DNA from: Piper betle | Lineage: Eukaryota > Streptophyta > Magnoliopsida > Piperales > Piperaceae | Length of the DNA: 64,000 bases | Assembly (NCBI GenBank): GCA_033002965.1 | Contig: JAURVB010002135.1 | Location: 93,593 to 157,592, forward strand | Direction of reading: 5' to 3' | Shown here: positions 45,864-57,031 of the stretch, piece by piece | Layout of the letters: each line of letters begins with the position of its first letter | Position numbering within the stretch: the stretch's first letter is position 1 | Position numbers and translations under genes: made by a program | The notes under the pieces: generated by a model | Database searches by the model: none | What the model was told of the DNA's origin: nothing | The model's input: only the letters and a program-made list of their open reading frames with translations

Positions 45864-48800
45864 TGTAATAACTGGTACTTTTACCATTATTACTTAGACT
45901 AATTTTCTTCTCTTGAAGAGTAAATATCAGTAATAGATTCTTTAATCTTTAGCTCATAAAAAAATTTTCTTTGTGTATTTACTTAAGACTAGTATAAGAT
46001 ACGCAGAATTCTTTAGTTTATTTGGTTCATTATGTTGGGTTTAGTCATGTTGATTATTTCTCTAACGCTTGTCATAGTTGGGGATAATCGGCCACATAAA
46101 TTTTATGGAATAAGTACTCAGACTAGGGTTAAGCAATGGTGAACAAGCTGGATACAATCATATGTGACCCAAGTCTATACACCTACAAGATCCTAATTAG
46201 ACTCATGACTCTAGAACGGTTAGCAGTTATGTACATGCTTGCCCAAGTCTACTAGTTTAGGATCCTTGTACTAAGGTTAGTTTAGTATTTTAGAATTAGT
46301 TGGAGAATGTTCTAGGACAAGTAGAAAGTGTGAGGGTATTTTACAAATCCTAGCCAATCTCTCTCTCTCTAAGTGATCTCTCTCTGGCTGGTAAGTTTGT
46401 AGGGAAGATTGTGGTCCAAGGGTTAATACAACTACCAAAGAAGAGGTTAGTAATTCCAACTAAATAAGTTAATTGTGTAGATTCATACATTATTCCATGT
46501 TGTTTGCATGTTTTTTCTCATGTTCTATCTATGCACACGTGTGGTTTAACCATCCACAAAATTGATCTACTAGATGTTAAACTATGATTAAACATGTAAA
46601 CAAGTTTTGTAAGTAATTCGTCTAATTTAACAGTGATCTTGGATGATTAGTCAAGTTATAGCATGTATAGTCATAGTATATGCTCAACAAGCATGTTTTT
46701 CTCTACATGAAGATCATGAACAAGCATATTAAATCAAATTATATTAAAAAACTTTTGTAGCCTGTGATTTGATGTTTAGTGAGCATGAAAATCTTATTTT
46801 TGTTTGATAAAAAGCAGATCAAAAACAGAAAAGATAAACAACGCTGCAGTGCACATATACACACATGGGGAAGAGAAGCCTCAGCACCCAAGCATCCATC
46901 ACTGGGGTTGGCGGCACCAAGGCACTCACTTAATGTGAGTTTATGTCTTTTCAATGCCAAAGTGTTTGAAGTCTAGGTAATGGACGCCGCAATGCTCATT
47001 TAAGTTATAATCATGTCCACATCTCAATTCCACGGAGCTCATCCTCCCTTAAATGTCGTAGTGCTCACTTATATGAAATTGCATGCAGATTCTCAATGCC
47101 GCAAAGCTCATGCCCTAACTTTAATTTTTTGATTTATTTCATGTTTATGTTCTGTGAGATCCCTCAACTTAGTCCCACATCTAATACCTACTGGGAGAAG
47201 ATCCTGTTTATAAGTGAGAATGGACTATAAACCTTTAACTTTCGGGGTACCCAGTTTAAAGAAATGACTTAGCCCATTACGTTGTACTTTGGTTGGGTCG
47301 TTACAAATGGTATCAGAGCTGACCTGGTTCCGTGTTAGATGGTGGGATGGACTAGGAACGTTGGCTAGGCTACCAGTCACGAGTTAAAAAAGGTCAGTGG
47401 GCTAGGGTTAGCAACGGGCTAAGACTAGAAATGTTGGCTAGGCTGCCGGTCACGGGCCAAAAAGGACATAGGCTGGGGCTAGCAACGGGCCAATAATAGG
47501 CATTTTGGGGACGAAATTTCCTAAGGTAGGTGGATTGTGAGATCCCTCAACTTAGTCCCATATCTAATACCTACTAGGAGAAGATCCTGTTTATAAGTGG
47601 GAATGGACTATAGATCTTTAACTTCCGGGGTACCCACTTTAAAGAAATGACTTAGCCCATTACATTGCACTTTGGGCTGGGTCGTTACATGTTCCATGTA
47701 TGTTATGTTTATTATGATGTTCTTAACATGGTATGATCCTTGTATGATGTTATATAATTGTTAATAGTGCTGTTAGCATACTATATGAAAACATCATCAT
47801 GTTCATATCATAGCATACCATGAGGCAAGTATGCTAGTTTGGGTATAGATTTATATTATTATTATTCAGACTATGATAGTTGCAACTGAATATTCAGGAG
47901 CTCTGAGTTTCACGCTGATCAGATCCATCTTTATTCGTTATTTGGGGTGCTTTATGAACCTCTGTTTGACAATGTTTAAACTGTTTGATCGAGGTTATGC
48001 CGGTTTCCTAACATGTTATTGTGTTATAGCTATCTGTCTCATGTTATCAATTAAATCAGTATCATGTTGTCATTATCATGATAAAACTAATAGTTCTCAT
48101 GTGGTATATTCATTTTATCATAAGGGTCTTGTGGCGGCCACCACATTTTTCATGATGCAATAACTCTCAAAAGGACCATGTCTCAAAATTATCAGGAGTT
48201 AAGGCTATTCATGAGCTGAGACAAACATGTATATTTTTTCATGTGTTTTTATGTTTTTGTTCATGCCTCCTATGTTCGGTATTGAACTTAGTATTCATAT
48301 TATTCAGTTAAGTCAGCTTACCAAGGCTTACATGTAAGATACACGGGTGATTAACTTAGTATGTTTTCATGTCATGTGCTAACTATATTAATCTACTAGG
48401 GCTTATTAGTAACTCACATGAGTGGGATATTAGTTGATCAAGTTTATCAATTATTAAGTATTATGCCATGTTCAGAAATTCAGTTATCATGTTATCTACA
48501 AATATATGTATGTGTTATTTCAGTATTTCATATAATGTTCATGAACAGTATGATTGAAGTTTTACTTGATTTTCTACCTTGTTTAGCCAATTGCATATTA
48601 GTCTTATTTTTTCTAGTTATTTGTTTACTACATATGTGAATAGTGGACTTGATATTGTTAACTATACTAGTGGACAAATTTGCTTGTTCACAGGTATATA
48701 GAGGCCTTGAAGCAATGGGATGAAAAAACTAAGCTTACTAGGATTATTTTATTTGCATACTCGTATAACAATTACCAGACTTTTTACTGAGTTGGTACTT

Positions 48801-49001
48801 CAACAAATATATTTTTATTTGGATATATGGATATATGTAGTGGTTTTATAAGTGACATAATGAACACGATTGATATACTTAGTATATTTTCCTCAATTTA
48901 TATAAATGCTTTATTAAGTATTTTATTTTAATCATGATCATGTTATTAATGCAATGATCCCGGTTTATGAAGTAGAATGTGTGTAAATTAGGGTCGTTAC
49001 A
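45864..49001 (+). mobile_element. Element F, 3' LTR, interrupted by TRIM2
   Basis: It starts TGTAATAACTGG right after the PPT and probably ends TAGGGTCGTTACA at 49001, about 2.6 kb without TRIM2. The start is well supported by the PPT. The end rests on the typical terminus only, and no target duplication is available because the 5' side is truncated. It includes a TC run near 46360-46385. No coding sequence is supported. Confidence 0.6.
47153..47689 (+). mobile_element. TRIM2, complete miniature LTR retrotransposon (537 bp)
   Basis: LTRs at 47153-47305 and 47536-47689 share the TRIM1 termini, and a PBS (TGGTATCAGAGCT) starts at 47308. The interior unit is duplicated (47349-47420, 47421-47491), and a purine tract (AAGGTAGGTGGA) precedes the 3' LTR. 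The flanks are a perfect 5-bp duplication, TGTTC on both sides (47148-47152, 47690-47694). The LTRs differ at roughly ten positions, more than in TRIM1. The 3' LTR is closer to TRIM1 than to its own partner. Confidence 0.95.
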
Positions 49002-50095
49002 TAAACTACACTTAAACCTGGCAAACTGTACAAACCCGTCACATCCAATGACAGATTCTCACCCTAGGGAAAAACTCTACCGTTGGGTAACAGTTAATTC
49101 TAGACTTTCACTTAGATTGTCAAATCGTATAAATAAGTGCCTAAGCTTACGTATTATACTCTAAAACTAGTCAAAGTTACCATTTGAGATATGAATTTTG
49201 TTCACAAGTGACCCAACTTGTCCACCAAAGGTTATTACTCGTCAAGTGATTTATCTTGAGGTGTTTTACTTGATCTTTGTCCCCTTTCATGATTAAGCAA
49301 GCGTTAGACAAAGATCTTACATAGCTACACTCAATATAGCAAAGATTTCAAAATATCCTTCATTAGTCTATATTAACATAGAGAAAGAAAAAAATTTTAC
49401 GCGCTATAAATAAAGAGTTTATTACGGCTGTATCCTACTCAAGAGAAGGAAATATAAAGCTAAGTAATATTGGAAAAATGGCTAGATATTACAATGACAC
49501 TAACTAGCAGTGCCGCAGCACTGTAAAATATAAGAGAAGTGCTTGAGGCTGGGCACTGCAGCGCACCCAAAGCCGGGGTCGTAAGCTCCGCGACACTGGT
49601 TCTCAAAAACCCTAATCATGTTATTATGATGATTTAACTCTGTATATGATTAGTTTATGGACAGTTATTGACTTCACGATGCTTTTATGATGTGTATGCA
49701 TGTAGTATCCATTGCGCTCTTATGTTCATTTTTCATTTGAATCGAGTCTAGTTAGGTCTAGGACTGTATTTCTTAGCACCCTTGTGTTAGCCAAAAATAA
49801 GGTTTATGGTTTTGTTTCTAGTGCCCTTGCACTAGGTCCATTCTTGGAAAGGTTCACACTTACCTCCTATGTCATCAGGCCAAGTTTTTTATGGTTTGGC
49901 TTGCCAGAGGCTAGCACCCTTGCGCTGGAAGGTTTACCACCCTTTTCTATGTAAATACCACCTTTCTCCATTTTTGTCCATTTTCGCTCATTGCTCTGAC
50001 TACCCCTTGCTTCCCAGCCACCCAATCTTCCTTTTTTCACTTATCTTTGCCCTCCTAAGCCTCTCCAAGCCTAGCTTAGGGCCTAGGGTTGTAAG
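49002..50095 (+). mobile_element. E/G-family LTR fragment (E2)
   Basis: It shares blocks with 13341-13639 (first half) and with 14900-15260 (second half: CCCTTGCACTAGG, TATG-type box at about 49950, CT-rich leader, GGGCCTAGGG). It ends GTAAG at 50095 where the D1 LTR starts, at a point equivalent to about 15255 in G1. Confidence 0.6.
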
Positions 50096-51470
50096 TGTAA
50101 CACCCTGATTTAACCCGCAGAGTGAACATAATTGAACTAATAAATTTTCACATAATAATTCATAACTGATGCAAACCTCAACGAACTTGTTGTGAGGCCC
50201 GAAATAATATTTTTATCCCAGATCATCCAAGGATTATTGACTTTGTGGCTATGGAAGAGCCAGAAACCAATACGATAATGGTTGGATGGCAAGTGATTTG
50301 TACTTTGAACTTCTCAAGTTCTACGCAACAATAAGTTAGAGAAAACTCTCACAATGATAATTTGTATTTCAAAGTTGGAGGATTACAATGAAGTGCACCC
50401 AAGTATTTATACGTAAGTGTTTACTTGGGTGCAAAAAACATACGTTTGAAGAATTAAAGAGCTTAGGAAAAAGGGTGCCTAAACATTGACCAAAACACTA
50501 TTTTCTACATAGCTAGGTTCAATCACTGACTACAATAATAAAGAGCATAGAAAAATGTGCCAAACCATTGAAAAATATTCATTAGCTATATATTTAGGTT
50601 CAACCCCATACTATCATGCTTTAAACACCTATTTTGCTTTAAAATGTCCATGTTAAGAGGGCCACAGGAGAGTATTATGAATTTGAACTATTGTATAATG
50701 ACGATCTCAGCGATTGAACTGTGAGAAACTCCCCGACCATCCAAAGAAGGTTTTGAAGATAATGACGACCTACCCCTTGGTTATATTGAACCAGAAACTA
50801 ACAGTATGACTAACAGATATTTCCCTTTGTTATGAAAAGCGAGAGATTAATATAATAATGAAATAACCCTGTGGCTATAGAAAAGCCAATATAAGGGTTG
50901 AAAATTCAAGTAGTCGCCCATGAAATTTCTACAAGTTTGAAAGAACAAGTTGGAGAAAATTTCTCCCAAAATAATATATTTTGAAGTTAGATTACAAATG
51001 AAGTTCTCCCAAGTGTTTATTAGGAAAAGGATTACTTAAGTGCAAGTTGCATCCACCTAACAACATTAAAGCATAGGAAAGTTGCAAACTTTATTTTCTA
51101 TATTGGGTAGTTCCAACCAGCATTAAATGCCTTCAAAAGTTGTAAAACATTAAACAAAAACCAAATTTCTATGTGTGGCTGGTTTCACCACCGCATACAA
51201 TTATTAACACATTTTTTACTTCAAAATAGTCATGTTAAAAGTAGAACAAAAGTTGATAACAAAATTGGGCTTTATAATGGAACTTCTAGTTGATGTGATG
51301 ACTAATTGGGCTAACTTAACCTCTTTTTGACTTACGGAATATTAACCATCTTCAAGCCCATCTCATCTTTTACAATATGATTACCTTCCTATATGTGCAT
51401 AAGAAGGTTCTGCATAGTTTCTTGTAGTCCTGTCAGGATCTGAAAGTTGTCTTTGTGTTCTTTAAGCTTT
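50096..51470 (-). mobile_element. Element D1, 3' LTR region
   Basis: It starts TGTAACACCCTG after GTAAG, which may be a target duplicate. Two related stretches (about 50230-50650 and 50745-51240) each contain GCCAGAAACCAA or similar, a GAGAAAA.TCTC block, CCCAAGTATTTAT-like and AAACACTATTTTCTA-like sequence, so the LTR holds an internal duplication. The second stretch closely matches the LTR at 56500-57000. The inner boundary with the integrase tail is not sharp. Confidence 0.6.
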
Positions 51471-53222
51471 TCTCAACCAATCTTCAAACTTAGTCAAACT
51501 TTCTTCATCGAAAGTTTCATCCTCGAATCTGGTTCTGCATAAAAAAGAGAGAGATTAGAAACATTGAAAGCTGTTTTAATTTGTTTTTTATTGGGAAAAT
51601 CAATTTTATGTGTATTATCCTTAATCTTTTCCAAAATTTGGAAGGGGATATAACCTCAAGGCTCCAGTTTGGATTTCCTATGTTTGGAAAATAGTTCCTT
51701 GTGAAAATAAGCCCATTCTCCTGGTTTTAAGGTAACTTGCTTTCTTCTTTTGTTCCCTTAGGCATCAGCACTTTCATTCTTTCAGAAGATCTGCTCTTAT
51801 CCTTTCTCATTAATCTACTTCACAAAATCTGCCCTTTCATTGACAGGTAAAGGAAGTAAATCCAACGGGTCAATGGATTAAAACCATAAACAATCTCAAA
51901 TGATGAATATGAAGTAGAAGAATGCACAATTCGATTATAAGCAAATTTAATTAGGGGGATGTAATCTTCCCACGATTTCAAGTGTTTCGTTATCACTGCA
52001 TGTAACAGAGTTCCTAAAGTTCTATCCTTGACTTTCGTCTGGCCATTAGTTTGAGGCTGACAAAATATTGAAAATAACACGGTGGTCCCCACTTTTCACA
52101 CAAAACATGCTAAAAATGAATGAGAAATTAACATCACGATCACTAACAATTGTTTTTGGAATTCCATGTTGATGCACAACCTGCCAAAGAACAAGTCTGC
52201 CTTAAGTGTAGCATCATCTGTATTTTTGAATGGAATGAAATGAGCCATCTTAGAAAATTTGTCAATAACCACAAAGATAGAACCTTTCATACTAATAAAA
52301 TGATGCTAAAGTTTATAATACATAAAATTTCATCTCAAGGAAAATTTCAAAAGCATCTCAAATCCAGAAACTTGACAATAAGAATAGAAATAGGAACATA
52401 CTTTTGAGATAATGCATCAGCCATAATATTAACTTTACCTTGTTTGTACTGGATTACATATGGCAACATTTCAATGAACTCAATCCATCGAGCATGCTCC
52501 TATACAACTTACCTTGTTGTTGCAGATGTTTCAAGGATTCATGGTTAGTGTGAATGACAAATTCTTTAGACCATAGGTAGTGTTGCCGAGTCTCTAAAAC
52601 TCTCACCAATCCATAAAGTTCTGTGTCATTGGTGGAGCAGTTCAAAGCGGCTGCATTAAGTTTCTCACTGATGTATGCAATGGGTCTCTTGTCCGGCATA
52701 AGTACAACACCTATACCAATACTAGAAGCATCACTTTCGATTTCATCTCTCCATTTGAGGCCAGCACCTTTCTTGATTATTTCAGTCAATGGTGTAGCAA
52801 GGGTGTTAAAGTTTGGTACAAACCTCCACTCAACTCCTGCTAGGCCTCGTAAACTTCAAACTTCTGTTATAGTAGAAGGTGTAGGCGAATCCTTGAGTCC
52901 TTTAATATCCTCATCATCCATTTCAACACATTTGGCACTCACAACAAAACCAAGAAAAATAACTTCGTCTATGCAAAAGCTACACTTCTTAAGGTTAGCA
53001 TACCATTTTGCAAATCTTAAAGCTTCAAGAACAAAGGTCAAATGTTCAATGTGGTCATTCAAGTTCTTACTGTAAATCAAGATATCATCAAATAAGCAAC
53101 AACAAAATTTTCAACATAAGCTGACAAAACATGATTCATCAAATGCATAAAACTATTTGTGCATTACTTAACCTAAAGGGTATTACTAACCACTTATATG
53201 AACCTTGTTTTGTTTTTAATGC

Positions 53223-53979
53223 TGTTGGGCCCTTCGGGCCCGCAACCAAGCTCTGAAACCACTGTTGGACCCTTTGGGCCTCCAAAAGGGACTTTAAACA
53301 ACCAAAGGAAACTCGCAATGGGTGTCACTAGCCTCTCTTAATCAAAAAGTTAACTCAAGGAATAAGGCTTTCCCATTAGCCTATATACAAGTCACCAACA
53401 ACCTCTATGACCGATGTAGGACAAACCCAACAACTCCCTTCACACATCGGGCGTGGCCCGAAACCATCACCGTCTAACAACTCCCCTTAAATCAGATAGC
53501 ACCCACCTGGGCAAATTATCAGGTAGAACCTACGAAAGAAATAACAATAATCGGTGTAAACAAATCTGGCTCGAACCTGGCTCTGATACCACTTGTTAGG
53601 ATTGAAACACACAAAATCCCTAAACTCCTTGATATGCAAAAATAAGTACACAAATCACTCCAATTAGAACACCGTCAACCTCTCCAATTAGAATCAACTC
53701 ATAATCTCTAACTGGAACACACTCCAATTAGGTAACACACTCTAATTACGGAACTCACAATAAAAAAAAAAAGAACAGAACAAAAGAGAGTACACAATTG
53801 AGAGTGTTTTTAATTGTGAGTTCCCTAATTAGAGTGTGTTCCCTAATTGAGTGTGTTCCAGTTAGAGATTATGAGTTGATTCTAATTGGAGAGGTTGAGG
53901 GTGTTCTAATTGGAGTGATTTGTGTACTTATTTTTGCATATCAAGGAGTTTAGGGATTTTGTGTGTTTCAATCCTAACA
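53223..53979 (-). mobile_element. 757-bp TRIM-like composite insertion with foldback end, inside D1 RT
   Basis: It is bounded by TG...CA and a perfect target duplication AATGC (53218-53222, 53980-53984). D2 has the uninterrupted site near 59118. On the minus strand: a 386-bp terminal segment (53979-53594) that is one large palindrome, a PBS TGGTATCAGAGCC (53591-53579), a short non-coding interior, a purine tract (complement of 53480-53492), then a 257-bp terminal segment (53479-53223). That segment runs from TGTTAGACGG to GGGCCCAACA, with a TATATA box (about 53381-53388) and a second PBS-like site (53261-53250). It has no coding capacity. The two terminal segments are not copies of each other beyond the first six bases, which is abnormal for an LTR element. 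Confidence 0.8.
53594..53979. repeat. Long inverted repeat (foldback) with 168-bp arms
   Basis: Arms 53594-53761 and 53813-53979 are reverse complements with about four differences. The loop of about 51 bp is A-rich. Both arm ends read TGTTAGGATTGAAACAC outward. Transcribed, it would make a hairpin of roughly 165 bp. Confidence 0.93.
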
Positions 53980-54420
53980 AATGCTGATTTCCATTCATTG
54001 CCTTCTTTCATGGAATTTGACAATACCCACTTTTAAAATCCATTTTTGAAAAGAGAGTGGAACCATGCAACTCATTTAAAATGTCATCTATACGAGGTAT
54101 GGGAAGTCCATACTTTACCGTGATTTTGTTGACTACACAACAATCCACACACATTCTCCAAGTGCCATCATTCTTAGGAACTAACAAAACAGGAACACAA
54201 TGGCTCATGCTTTCTCTTATATGTCCTTTGACCAACAACTCTTCAACTTGCTTTTGAAGTGCTTTAGTTTCATTTGGTCTACTTCGATATGCTGGTTGAT
54301 TAGGAATTGCTGCTCCAGGAATGAAATCAATTTGATGTTCAATCCCCCTTATTGGTGGTAATCTAGGTAGTGTTTCCTCCAGAAAAACATCTCCATATTC
54401 CTACAAAAGAGAAATTGCAA

Positions 54421-54949
54421 CATTTGCCAAAGGATTGCCAAGGTTGGTTAGTGAAAAATTAGCCTCGTTGTATAAAATCAACATCACAAGCCTCTCTTTT
54501 ATAAGGGCCTGACTCTTTCCACTCTTTTGTTTAGTCATAACCTTTTTCAGTCCTTGATTCAATTTTTATTCTCTCAGCTTATTTTGAACTCTCACATTCA
54601 ATCTGTTTTGAACTTGCAGTAATAGACTTCTTGATTTGATTTAGTTCTTCAAACACTTGATGAGGGGTAATGGAGCCAAAGTAATATTTTAGCTATCCTT
54701 AGTAAAACTATATCGGCTCTTATAACCATCATGAATAGTATGCCAATCAAATTACCATGGTCTATCAAGCAATATGTGGCTAGCTGCATAGGTATAACTA
54801 CATCACCAAGTATTTCATCAGAGTACTTTCGAATGGATAATGATACGAGTACCTATTTTGTCACTCACATTTTCCCACACTCATTGAGCCATTAGAGACA
54901 ATAAGGATGAGAGTGTTTTTTTATTCAAGCCAAGCTTGCCAATTCATCA
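54421..54949 (-). pseudogene. D1 protease/RT linker region (decayed)
   Basis: This lies between gag and RT on the minus strand, where the protease is expected. I can see only faint similarity and no clear D-T/S-G active site, and stops are frequent. The assignment is by position. Confidence 0.4.
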
Positions 54950-55993
54950 GCCTACTAGCAACATTGAGATAACTTCTGCCATCTATGATATCACCAAAAA
55001 CTCGATCATTAACTTTAGAAGATATTTTCATGCTGCTGTTGATCCTTGTCATCATACACATCGACATGGAGTGCTCTCAAGAAAACTAAGGTCTAGCAAA
55101 CAACAACATGCTCTTTGTACTAGCATCCTCAAGTGGTGGCATGGAATCAGAACCACTTTCATCTTCAGATGCATTTTCCCCATTGTCTAATAAGATCATA
55201 GTTCTCTTGTTTGGATATTGAGAAGCAATAAGTCAAGAATCCAAGCTTTTAAAACACTTAAGGTCTCGATTTCTTTGATTTTGGGAAGAAGATGTACCTT
55301 TATCGGATTGGGTCTTGCCATAGACTTCTCCTCTTCGGCTTTCAAAAATGTCTTTTCTTCGGGTTTGGAAGTAGAGTTCTGCTTGTTCTTCCTTGAGGAA
55401 TTAGTGCCATATAGTTGTGTAGATGATCTACTACTTTTTTTGAGTTGTTTTTCAACCATCATAACATGTGAACTACATATTCAACCTCCACATAGTGTTG
55501 TAATTCATCAACATTGGCAATCTCTGGATTGAGACCACAAATGAAGCGAGCCATAGTTGTCTCCCTACCTTCCTCAATGTTGGCTCGGATCATCGCAACC
55601 TCCTTTTCAGGATTATTTTTACCTAGAATGGGTAGAATGGTAAGAACCTGTGTTAAGATTTACTGCCTCCCTTTCTGTTTGCACAGGTCATTGATGTCTT
55701 TGTCTTGCGGGTCTAGGATCTCTATCTCTCCTCAAAGTGACGTTAGAATCTTTGTCATCAAAATCTTCTAATTCATCTTCATAGGCATCTGGATGACAAA
55801 TGGGTGGTCTCCAGTAAGGTCTTCTTCCTCAAGGCACAAGCCTGCTTGCAAGTTAGCAACTCTTTGGTCATTTTGATCCAAATGATCTCAGATCTCATTG
55901 AATTACTCATTCATACAAGCAAACTGCTTATGCATGGTTTTGAACAACAACTTATTATCTGTCAAAGCCTCATTACTTTCATTTCCTGACATG
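54950..55993 (-). pseudogene. Element D1 gag (broken)
   Basis: The minus-strand ATG at 55993 opens MSGNESNEAL, followed by FACMNEQFNEIRDHL and a QDDQR-like block. Further on are MARFICGLN-like and VEKQLKKSSRSSTQ blocks (55460-55410), a Lys/Glu-rich linker and a degenerate zinc knuckle region (LKCFKS ... IASQYPNKRTMI in a shifted frame, about 55255-55195), in which two of the cysteines are lost. This Gag type is common in plant Ty3/gypsy elements that carry the QLKRK and IASQCPNKR motifs. Several frameshifts and stops are present. Confidence 0.75.
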
Positions 55994-56479
55994 GTGAAAC
56001 CTGCAAAGAAGTGTTAGAAAAAAAATTCTCACTCACTCCCTCACGTGTTTGCACTCGTAAAGATGTCACTCAACCTCTCATGTTTGCTCACAAATATTGT
56101 CATTTACTCTCTAATGTGCTTACACACACTTCCTTTTCCACTCAAAATTTCTCCTCAGAGTTCTTGAAAAACTAAGCGAAGAAAATTTCAAAGCAAACAA
56201 ATAAAAGCCAACACACTTAAAATATTGATTTCAAAAAGGTGAACGCAGTATGTTTAAAGGATGGAGGTAACATATTTGAAAGGATATATGAATGATAGAT
56301 AGAATCGAATAATATATGGAGATGGAAATGGAAGGATAGAAGTTGAAAAGCCTGCAAATAAGCAAACTATATAACTCCTTTTTCTTTTTTTTCTGCAATA
56401 CTTCTTCCTTTATCTTCAGTCCCTTTTTCAATTCTTTTGTTTTTGAACTGAAACAAGACTCAAAAACTTGTTTGGAAGC
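55994..56479 (-). other. D1 leader between LTR and gag
   Basis: This non-coding AT-rich sequence lies upstream of gag on the minus strand. A weak PBS-like complement (CTCTGATAAT, about 56487-56496) lies at the LTR edge. No motif is seen in the remainder. Confidence 0.45.
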
Positions 56480-57031
56480 CAAAATCTCTGATAATCAAAT
56501 AATGTGAACCTTAGTGATTCAACGGTGAGCAAACTACTCCTAGATCGTACAATGAGGTTTCGGAAGATAATGACGGCCCCCTTGGTAATATTGAACCAGA
56601 AACCAATATTATGAATAACGGGAATATTGAACCACTTTGCTATGAAGAGCAAGAAACCAAAATTAGAAGGAATATTGACATAGATGGGCTAGAAACTAAT
56701 ATTATAAGGGTTTCAAGTAGTAGCACTTGAAATTTTTGCAAGTTTGATAAGAACAAGGTGGAGAAAATTTCTCCACAAAATAATATATTTCAAAGTTGGA
56801 TACATATGAAGTTTTTCCAAGTATTTATAGGCAAAAAGATTACATGGGAGTTACGTCCACCTAAAAGCATTACAATCTAGAAAAGCTGCAAACTCTATTT
56901 CCTATATGGGGTAGTTCCACCATTATTAAATCCTTAAAAAGGTCAAAAACATTAAACAAAAACCAAATTTCTATGTGAGGATGGTTCCAACACGATCTAC
57001 AATCATGAAATATTGCATCTAGGATTGTATC
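56480..57031 (-). mobile_element. LTR shared by D1 (5') and D2 (3')
   Basis: It closely parallels 50745-51200, for example GATAATGACG, GAACCAGAAAC, GGAGAAAATTTCTCC, ACGTCCACCTAA.AGCATTA and AACATTAAACAAAAACCAAATTTCTATGTG. It lies between the leader of D1 and the integrase end of D2, so one LTR serves both elements in a tandem LTR-D1-LTR-D2 order. The right end (GTATCA, 57031) abuts a purine-rich complement of D2. The left boundary is approximate. Confidence 0.7.

Larger units (their letters stand above)
51471..54420 (-). pseudogene. Element D1 pol: RT, RNase H, integrase (broken and interrupted)
   Basis: Minus strand: RT N-terminus 54258-54008 (HIRESMSHCVPVLLVPK, WRMCVDCCVVNKITVKYGLPIPRIDD, LFSKMDFKSGYCQI), then a 757-bp insertion (53223-53979). 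RT resumes with a one-base deletion inside the YFDD catalytic motif (about 53090), followed by NLKKCSFCIDEVIFLGFVVS. RNase H is at 52789-52454 ([43 protein letters not shown]). The integrase core follows (52290-51850: [47 protein letters not shown]). This belongs to another Ty3/gypsy lineage than B. Not functional. Confidence 0.88.

Noticed and set aside
46277..46960. Short frames in LTR F as possible genes
   Set aside because: They are inside the LTR, unrelated to each other, and lack motifs.
53594..53979. Independent MITE or foldback DNA transposon
   Set aside because: There is no target duplication around the palindrome alone. The AATGC duplication flanks the larger 757-bp unit and a PBS abuts the palindrome.
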